Below, in pieces: positions 6,670 through 10,515 of a stretch of DNA of 10,515 nucleotides. The position numbers and the translations under genes were made by a program. Numbering within the stretch: the first letter of the stretch is position 1; each line of letters begins with the position of its first letter. Source of the stretch: Baffinella frigidus (Eukaryota; Cryptophyceae; Cryptomonadales; Baffinellaceae); assembly GCA_026770585.1 (NCBI GenBank), contig MU646467.1, positions 216,941 through 227,455 on the forward strand, in the 5' to 3' direction. The notes beneath the pieces were generated by a model. That model saw nothing but the letters and a program-made list of their open reading frames with translations, was not told the origin of the DNA and did no database searches.

Positions 6670-6820
6670 TTGAGCTGGAGGACCGCACCTCGAGGGCGTA
6701 CTTGTCGACGCTCTCGATAAGCTTCTTGTTCGATTCATCGAAGCCCCTGATCGACACGCCGCTACCTCGCCGCAGCTTGCTCGGCGTGCCTGCAGATGGA
6801 GCAACCGTTACGGAAACACC
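6599..6820 (-). CDS. Putative exon of unknown protein, running into the foldback element
   Basis: I do not recognise the product. A frame open from just after TAG (6821-6823) runs 73 codons to TAA (6599-6601). The part 6670-6820 reads VAPSAGTPSKLRRGSGVSIR, then GFDESNKKLIESVDKYALEV and RSSSSTNF: soluble, charged, with GAG/AAG/CTC/ATC codons like a genuine coding region and richer in G+C than its flanks. The last 20 or so residues (IGTNIYDKYAPATKFATQML) are encoded by the right arm of the foldback element, so the original C-terminus may have been replaced. There is no ATG, so it would have to be an internal or terminal exon. A possible acceptor AG at 6821-6822 lacks a pyrimidine tract. It could be a gene fragment captured or broken by the element. 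No other exon is identified. Confidence 0.35.
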   Translation of the reverse strand, partial: GVSVTVAPSAGTPSKLRRGSGVSIRGFDESNKKLIESVDKYALEVRSSSSTNFIGTNIYDKYAPATKFATQML

Positions 6821-6823
6821 CTA

Positions 6824-6998
6824 CTCCTAACTCTGTCTGAGTTTTATTCTGGCTTGCCCTAAAAGCTTTCTATTTGCCCTTGTGTACTGGATTTCTGCTC
6901 TTAAATAATTTTAAGGAAGAGCCAGCTCAGGCAGAGCTAGTATTCGGTCCTCAAAGCAGATTCGTGATTGCTCACGGGATAAAGCTTCTCTGAAACAC
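6824..6998. other. Unassigned DNA
   Basis: No open frame, RNA or repeat of note. A weak hairpin is possible around AGCTCAGGCAGAGCT (6922-6936). Confidence 0.4.
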
Positions 6999-7211
6999 CC
7001 TCCCTGATCAAGCCGACGTAGGAGGTCGAGAGGCGGGGACACCAAAAAGACGCTAGGGATCACGCTGTCCTTCCGTAGTGATCCTCAAGAACGTGGGGGC
7101 ACAGGGCCCGGGGCGTGTCACGGCTTGGCAGCGCCTCCCTGATCAAGCCGACGTGGGAGGTTGAGAGGAGGGGACACCAAAAAGACGCTAGGGATCACGC
7201 TGCCTTTCCGT
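6999..7211 (+). repeat. 78-bp direct duplication, 135 bp apart
   Basis: The block starting CCTCCCTGATCAAGCCGACG and ending in CACGCTG plus TTCCGT occurs at 6999-7076 and 7134-7211 with about five substitutions. The second copy runs directly into a TTTAGGG array. The intervening 57 bp (AGTGATCCTC to GGCAGCG) occurs once. I found no tRNA, 5S or snRNA features in the unit. Confidence 0.92.
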
Positions 7212-7239
7212 TTTAGGGTTTAGGGTTTAGGGTTTAGGG
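7211..7239 (+). repeat. Short interstitial TTTAGGG array
   Basis: About four TTTAGGG units. On the opposite strand the frame of the putative gene to the right ends within it: CCCTAAA read in frame gives Leu-Asn-Pro-Lys-Pro and then TAA. Confidence 0.97.
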
Positions 7240-8208
7240 TACAGCACACCGACTCTTCGGGCCGGGAGGGGGAGGTGGGGTCGCCCGGACCCGCAGCAGC
7301 ATGGTTGCCTGACTGTTCTTTAGTTGACATTCTGGGGTTGCGGTACAAATCCGTCCACTTTGGAGCGGAAAAGAGGCCGGTCTCACCACATTGGCGAGAC
7401 CAAGTGGACTGAGACAGAGCTAGAAGGTGGGGTCGCCGGAGCAGCAGCATGGTTCGAGAGGAGGGTGCACATCCACTTTTGCTGATATCTTCGATCGCAG
7501 CTCCCCTTAACCCCAAATCCTAAATCCTAAGCCCTAAACCCCAAACCCTATACCCTAAACCCTATACCCTAAACCCTATAACCCTATACCCTAAACCCTA
7601 AACCCTAAACCCCAAACCCCTGCCAGGCGGAAGGGGGGGTGGAAGGAGTGACCTGCATCGGCAGGCGCGGCCGCGTAGGCGGTTGGAGGGGATGACTCAA
7701 CGGGCTTGGCTCCCTCGCTGGACAGCAGCCCGGTCCGAGCGGAGGGTTCACATGCAGCATCTCCAGGCGGGCCGCCGAAGAGTCGCGCGGGAAGGTCGAA
7801 CGCTGAGTAGTTTGCCTTGGTGGGCATCCCCTGGTGGCGCCCAAGGCGAGTGAGCATGCAGCTGCAGGGATCCGTGGCTCGAAAGGTACACCGCCCCATG
7901 ATGCGCCTAGGAGTGCGTCGCAGCCACCGGTGCAACCAAGTTGCGAGGATTCACCTCTGTAGGCGCGGTGAACGCCCTGATGGGGCTGCATTTGGCGAGC
8001 TCCGCTGACATGGTCGGCCCTCGGGCATCCTGTGGCATGGGAGACACCATCAGGGAAGCTTCTGAGGGACCCAACGTGACTGGTTGCAAGGAGAGCTTAC
8101 CTGGCGGGTTGTAAGGCGCGGGGTCTGGGAGGTCTGGCAGGCGGAGCAGCATTCAGAGCCACCGCACCCCAGACCGAACACCTCCAGCCACGATCCCGGC
8201 ACTTCCAT
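7220..8208 (-). CDS. Putative four-exon gene, product unknown
   Basis: I do not recognise the protein (about 213 residues by my model). Exon 1 is 8208-8101: ATG is the first after an in-frame TGA, and it reads MEVPGSWLEVFGLGCGG with a Cys-rich patch SECCSACQ. Intron 1 (8100-8030) is GTAAGC...CACAG. Exon 2 is 8029-7955 (DARGPTMSAELAKC onward). Intron 2 (7954-7831) is GTGAAT...CCAG. Exon 3 is 7830-7653 (GMPTKANYSAFDLPARLFGG onward, Pro/Ala-rich). Both introns are phase 0 and each joins open frames correctly. A third intron (7652-7501, donor CAG|GTCACT, phase 1) would remove the CCCTAAA array; exon 4 (7500-7220) ends ETGLFSAPKWTDLYRNPR...EESVCC and a stop in telomeric repeat. The exon 4 acceptor lacks a pyrimidine tract, so that join is the weakest. 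No signal peptide or membrane segment is seen. Poly-T followed by AG at about 8284-8296 (minus strand) could be a leader splice site. Confidence 0.35.
7505..7620 (+). repeat. Interstitial CCCTAAA array with CCCTATA variants
   Basis: Telomere-type heptamers on the opposite strand to the 7211 array. CCCTATA and CCCTAAA alternate at 7546-7580, giving a 14-bp higher-order unit; flanking units are degenerate (CCCCAAA, CCTAAAT). In the gene model above this is most of intron 3. Confidence 0.97.
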
Positions 8209-8265
8209 CCTCTCCTGTTTCTCGTGTTGCGACCCTCAGTGGGGGTTCAAGGGGATCAGTTCCTC

Positions 8266-8302
8266 ATGGTTATTTTATTAGTGCTAAAAAAAAAATAACC
8301 AT
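8266..8302. repeat. AT-rich hairpin, ATGGTTATTTT arms
   Basis: ATGGTTATTTT (8266-8276) and AAAATAACCAT (8292-8302) are perfect 11-bp inverted repeats around a 15-bp loop holding an A run. It lies just upstream of the putative minus-strand gene. On that strand the A run becomes poly-T followed by AG. Confidence 0.7.
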
Positions 8303-8359
8303 TTTGCTTGCAGGGGGGTGTAGACTAAAAAATTGATGGGCGACACGGTCATAGCCCAC

Positions 8360-8503
8360 CGGCCTGAAAATGGGGTAGTTAGGCATACGGGATTGCCTAG
8401 GACCTCCTACCGTAGGCCGAGGGATCCTAGGACCAAAAAGTCTCGGCCTACGGTAGGAGGTCCTAGGCAATCCCGTAGGCCCAACTACCCCATTTTCAGG
8501 CCG
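8360..8503. mobile_element. Near-perfect 62-bp inverted repeat with two CCTACSGTAGG palindromes
   Basis: Arms 8360-8421 and 8442-8503 match at 60 of 62 positions around a 20-bp loop (8422-8441). Outer ends read CGGCCTGAAAATGGGGTAGT. Inner parts carry CCTAGG and CCTACCGTAGG (8406-8416) or CCTACGGTAGG (8447-8457), and the loop carries another CCTAGG. The high arm identity means a young insertion or ongoing correction. There is no coding capacity (overlapping frames are palindrome artefacts). A TA lies 6-7 bp outside each arm (8352, 8510), but TA is common and this is weak support for a target duplication. Confidence 0.8.
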
Positions 8504-8588
8504 TTACCCTATCCATAGGGGACTCGCAGCGTTGCGGAGTGTGTTTTGATCATCCATGGCCCCGTCCATCTATTCACCACCATAGGCA

Positions 8589-8620
8589 CTTCTAGGTCCC
8601 TAGGGATTTCCTACCGTAGG
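8589..8620 (+). repeat. Isolated palindrome-family fragment
   Basis: CTTCTAGGTCCCTAGGG followed by CCTACCGTAGG (8610-8620). It has the same palindrome pair as in the foldback elements, but I could find no flanking inverted repeat. Confidence 0.5.
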
Positions 8621-8707
8621 GTTGCAAGGCACGTCCGGCTTGTACCAGGAATGTTCTCAATGTCCGCCCAATGTTAATCCTGTTGTAAACATGCATTAAA
8701 TAGATGT

Positions 8708-8839
8708 ATGGCCATAAATTCATTTCTCGGAGGGGACCTTGTTGTGATCGTGTTCCTGAACCCCTCTGGGTTCCAGGGCTCGGGCACGAGCCCAGCACAG
8801 CCCATGGCACCTCTCGTATCCCCCGTAAGTGACCAGTAG
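8708..8839 (+). CDS. Small ORF or exon-like segment, product unknown
   Basis: ATG at 8708 opens a frame of 43 codons: MAINSFLGGDLVVIVFLNPS, then GFQGSGTSPAQPMAPLVSP and VSDQ to TAG at 8837-8839. The first part is hydrophobic (LVVIVFL), the second Pro/Ser-rich. CCC|GTAAGT at 8822-8830 is a full-consensus 5' splice site in frame (phase 0), and a weak acceptor-like TTTCTCGGAG lies at 8733-8742. The donor falls inside a mutated copy of the CTTAAGTGGCGAG element terminus. There is no homology that I recognise. It is short enough to be chance, hence the low confidence. Two small hairpins overlap it: GGGCTCG/CGAGCCC at 8776-8793, and CCTGAACCC/GGGTTCCAGG at about 8756-8777. Confidence 0.2.
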   Translation: MAINSFLGGDLVVIVFLNPSGFQGSGTSPAQPMAPLVSPVSDQ

Positions 8840-8883
8840 GCTCATACGCCCTACGGTAGGGCCCTAGGACCTGCCTAGGACCT
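8822..8883 (+). mobile_element. Right-truncated copy of the CTTAAGTGGCGAG element
   Basis: CGTAAGTGACCAGTAGGCTC, then ATACGCC, CCTACGGTAGG (8850-8860) and CCTAGGACCTGCCTAGGAC align with 2552-2611. The terminal repeat is mutated (CTTAAGTGG has become CGTAAGTGA), and no right terminal repeat follows; sequence after about 8883 is unrelated. Confidence 0.7.
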
Positions 8884-8975
8884 CTTGGCCGTCAAATTTG
8901 GCGGCATGGGCATTACTGATTACTGAATTTATTAAAGAGGGTTCGCCGTTATTGCCTAACCCGTGCCATCACCAG

Positions 8976-9077
8976 ACTATGATCGGTCCATTTTATACCC
9001 CGCATTTAAGGGATACCCCCTGGTGAAGCTTGACGCTGCCGTGCCGTTCAATAAGAGTTTTTCTCTTTCTTTCACCG
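8976..9077 (+). CDS. Putative 102-bp internal exon, possibly laminin-G-like
   Basis: A frame open from after TAA (8957-8959) through 9114 contains an exon with good signals: branch-point-like CTAAC (8956-8960), acceptor CACCAG ending at 8975, and donor CCG|GTGAGG at 9078. The exon is symmetric, phase 1-1 (two bases, 33 codons, one base), and reads YDRSILYPAFKGYPLVKLDA, then AVPFNKSFSLSFT. The pattern F-x-G-x-x-x-V-K-L-D followed by a K-S-F-S-L-S-F strand resembles the opening strands of laminin-G-type (ConA-like) domains. That is recognition by eye from 33 residues and may be wrong. No neighbouring exon could be joined: the small ORF upstream ends phase 0, which does not fit. It could be an orphan or pseudo-exon. 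Confidence 0.3.
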
Positions 9078-9083
9078 GTGAGG

Positions 9084-9172
9084 CGAGTACGAAGCTTCGT
9101 AGCAGTAACCCTTGACCCCCCAGGTGCTAACCCTTGACCCCCCCAGCTGGGGGAGTCAAGGGTTATTACTCG
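9084..9172. repeat. Nested palindromes: ACGAAGCTTCGT and a 38-bp near-perfect palindrome
   Basis: ACGAAGCTTCGT (9089-9100) is a perfect 12-bp palindrome. TAACCCTTGACCC... at 9128-9146 pairs with 9147-9165 with no loop, 18 of 19 positions. An extra direct copy of the left arm lies at 9106-9123. CGAGTA (9084-9089) and TACTCG (9167-9172) form an outer pair. The whole can fold as a compound cruciform. Confidence 0.85.
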
Positions 9173-9367
9173 TCCCACCTGCCCACCTGGCGTACAGCGG
9201 TCGTGTTTAACAATTTAGTAAACCTTGTTTCCCCCCCGTTAAGGGTTAAGGGATTTCGGGTGTCGGGGTTAGGGGTTAGGGCCTGTGGAGCCTGCTCTTC
9301 TTCTCGGCTGGGCACTCATCCACATAGCGGACTTCGAAGGGATTTTGGATAACCCCTAAGCGATCAG
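9173..9367 (+). other. Unassigned DNA with a decayed telomere-like tract
   Basis: GTTAAGGGTTAAGGG and GGGGTTAGGGGTTAGGG at 9238-9281 resemble decayed TTTAGGG or TTAGGG units. I see no other feature. A 72-codon plus-strand frame (9134-9352) reads through the palindrome and this tract and is not credible. Confidence 0.5.
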
Positions 9368-9478
9368 ACCTAGGACCCTACGGTAGGCAACCCGTAGGGA
9401 CATAGGGGGGTTCCTACGGATAAGGTGACGGAAACTCGGGCATTTCCTGCCCGAAAACCCCTTCGTAGCCCGCTGTGT
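9368..9478 (+). repeat. Dispersed repeat shared with 4056-4190, with palindrome fragment
   Basis: ACCTAGGACCCTACGGTAGG (CCTACGGTAGG at 9377-9387) leads into GTAGGGACATAGGG, GGTTCCTACGGATAA and GAAAACCCCTTCGTAGCCC, the same order as at about 4063-4185. A hairpin TCGGGCA/TGCCCGA (9436-9454) lies between the last two blocks and is absent from the other copy. Confidence 0.75.
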
Positions 9479-9557
9479 GGTTAAGGAGCTCATGACATGG
9501 TTCATTGATTTCGTGAGTTGAGCTGATGATTCGGTTCAACTTAAAAAAAAATAGTCG

Positions 9558-9749
9558 TGTAGAATTCGGGTTGGCTTGGATTCGGGGTCGGGTCGGCAAA
9601 TTCGAGAGAATCAAGTTTTATGCTATCTTATGCATGAGATTGATATCAAGATAGCATACCCCACCCATAAGATAACACAAACGGCGCATTTTCGTCAGAT
9701 TTCCGCCCGACCCGACCCTGAAAAAATCCAAGCCAACCCCAATTCTACA
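9558..9749. mobile_element. Foldback element with TGTAGAATT termini and inner hairpin
   Basis: The left arm, 9558-9596 (TGTAGAATTCGGGTTGGCTT onward to GGTCGGGTCGG), pairs with the right arm, 9707-9749, with few mismatches and a 4-base length difference. Between them, ATGCTATCTT (9620-9629) and AAGATAGCAT (9648-9657) form a second, perfect hairpin. A plus-strand frame from 9576 and a minus-strand frame from 9995 cross the element, but their sequence is dictated by it, so I call neither a gene. No clear target-site duplication. Confidence 0.75.
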
Positions 9750-9839
9750 ATAAGTTCTTGGCACAGCTTTACAATGCCACATACACAATCCTTGTACGAC
9801 AAGGCACTCATGACTGTCCTGTGTGAAATTTCTGAGGAT

Positions 9840-10009
9840 TTGGCGAAATATTTTAGAGAGGATTTTGCGAAATATTTTGAGGGGATCTCCGATTCGATTC
9901 TGAACGAAAATTACCACACGAATTCTTTGGGACGTGACTGGATGCTTCATGCGTGTAGTAATTTTCGTTGCAAAACGGATCGGGGATCCCCGCAAAAGAA
10001 TTTTGCCAA
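9840..10009. mobile_element. Diverged foldback related to the GGCAACGAAATTTACTACA family
   Basis: Left arm about 9865-9920 and right arm about 9952-10009 are inverted repeats with roughly 80 percent match. Their inner ends are GAACGAAAATTACCACACG and CGTGTAGTAATTTTCGTTGC, close to the inner arms of the elements at 5841 and 6517. A 25-bp tandem duplication (GCGAAATATTTT..GAGGA at 9842 and 9867) precedes or overlaps the left arm. The plus-strand 180-codon frame through here is a chain of foldback elements, not a convincing protein. Confidence 0.65.
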
Positions 10010-10058
10010 CATAATCGCCGCGATTACATTGAGAGGCGTTTCAGCCGCATCCGACCCA

Positions 10059-10179
10059 TACAGGGGTACCTCGCTCATAAGAAACCGCCCCCCCCCTGGG
10101 ATCTCCATAGAGTCCTAGGGATAGTCCTACTGTAGGGTCCTAGGGGGGGGGGGGTTCTGATGAGCGAGGTACCCCTGTA
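10059..10179. mobile_element. TA-flanked MITE-like element, Tc1/mariner type
   Basis: Terminal inverted repeats TACAGGGGTACCTCGCTCAT (10059-10078) and its reverse complement (10160-10179) are perfect over 20 bp. Similarity continues into C-rich and G-rich stretches (about 40 bp in all). If TA is the duplicated target, the element is CAGGGGTACC...GGTACCCCTG, 117 bp. TA target duplication and termini of this kind are known for Tc1/mariner MITEs. The centre holds CCTACTGTAGG (10126-10136) between CCTAGGG and GTCCTAGG. No transposase is encoded. Confidence 0.8.
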
Positions 10180-10254
10180 CACAGGCCGACTTCCGATGAG
10201 ACTATGGGGAACGCATTGTCGATTGATCACATGGCATGGAGATTCCGCCACCGA

Positions 10255-10302
10255 AACCCCTCAACCCTAAACCCTGAAACCTAAACCCTACACCCTCAAC
10301 CC
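10255..10302 (+). repeat. Degenerate CCCTAAA-like tract
   Basis: AACCCTAAACCCTGAAACC, then TAAACCCTACACCCTCAACCC: five or six degenerate units in the same orientation as the 7505 array. Confidence 0.85.
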
Positions 10303-10515
10303 ACGCGAGACATCCTGCGGGGGAGGGCTACGTGGTTTCTTGGAGCCATTTTCACACATATCCTGCGGTTACTTTTCCGTCAAAGTCAATTATTTGTGGG
10401 CATTTCCGGCAACTTTTGCCGATTTCAAGGAAAAATAATAGATGGACGCAGGGCGTAAAATGACATGTAGCTCTCCCGCGTAGTCGTATGAGATGAGACC
10501 CGCAGCACAGTCTTG
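10303..10515. other. Unassigned DNA
   Basis: No gene or RNA is seen. TCCTGCGG occurs twice (10313, 10361). GTCAAAGTCAATTAT (10380-10394) resembles GTTAAAGTCGATTATC at about 5159, hinting at another dispersed repeat. Confidence 0.4.

Noticed and set aside
6999-7211. 5S rRNA, tRNA or snRNA in the 78-bp duplicated unit
   Set aside because: No cloverleaf, no A/B or C box pattern and no Sm-like site was found.
8284-8310. Possible dinoflagellate spliced-leader remnant (CCATTTTG near 8299)
   Set aside because: Only about eight bases match and the diagnostic flanking bases are missing; too short to claim.
8592-8810. 72-codon minus-strand frame opposite the small plus-strand ORF
   Set aside because: Its C-terminal part is the palindrome fragment at 8589-8620; composition is not convincing and it overlaps two hairpins.
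9576-10118. 180-codon plus-strand ORF, longest in the window, and the opposing 125-codon frame
   Set aside because: It reads through three foldback elements in succession, and both strands are open at once. The residues near its end (YRGTSLIRNRPPP) are the terminal repeat of the 10059 element translated.

Overview
This is a gene-poor, repeat-dense stretch of a eukaryotic nuclear genome. The signs are interstitial telomere-type TTTAGGG/CCCTAAA arrays, long (CT)n/(GA)n and (GAA)n tracts, many short foldback (MITE-like) elements, and coding segments that make sense only if split by GT-AG introns. No rRNA, tRNA, CRISPR array, bacterial operon or full-length transposase was seen. TTTAGGG is the telomere repeat of plants, many green algae, cryptophytes and photosynthetic alveolates (dinoflagellates, chromerids). 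The overall texture suggests a microalga or other protist, but the taxon cannot be fixed from this window.

Layout. 1-810: simple repeats and short tandem repeats. 938-3050: a mosaic of diverged 200-330 bp modules carrying copies of a small inverted-repeat element with CTTAAGTGGCGAG termini. 3055-3497: TTTAGGG arrays. 3725-4686: a satellite in which a conserved spacer of about 70 bp alternates with locally homogenised CCCTACA or CCCTAGA arrays, pointing the opposite way. 4685-4980: a 178-bp repeat with a (GA)n core. 5185-5835: four copies of a 40-bp module. 5841-6820: two related foldback elements in opposite orientation, next to a frameshifted coding remnant (+ strand) and a coding-like exon (- strand). 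6999-7211: a 78-bp duplication. 7220-8208: the best gene candidate, on the minus strand, with four exons by my model; intron 3 holds a CCCTAAA array and a second telomeric array supplies the stop codon. 8360-8503: a near-perfect long inverted repeat. 8700-9080: coding-like pieces on the plus strand, including a 102-bp exon with good splice signals. 9084-10179: palindromes and three further foldback elements, one with TA flanks as in Tc1/mariner insertions. 10255-10515: a short telomere-like tract and unassigned DNA.

The strongest unusual signal is an 11-bp palindrome, CCTACSGTAGG, usually beside CCTAGG palindromes. It occurs about ten times across 9 kb, inside elements with unrelated terminal repeats. 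Nothing here shows genes working together: the coding segments are few, short, mostly unrecognised and partly broken. All gene models were built by eye from reading frames and splice consensus, and should be treated as hypotheses.
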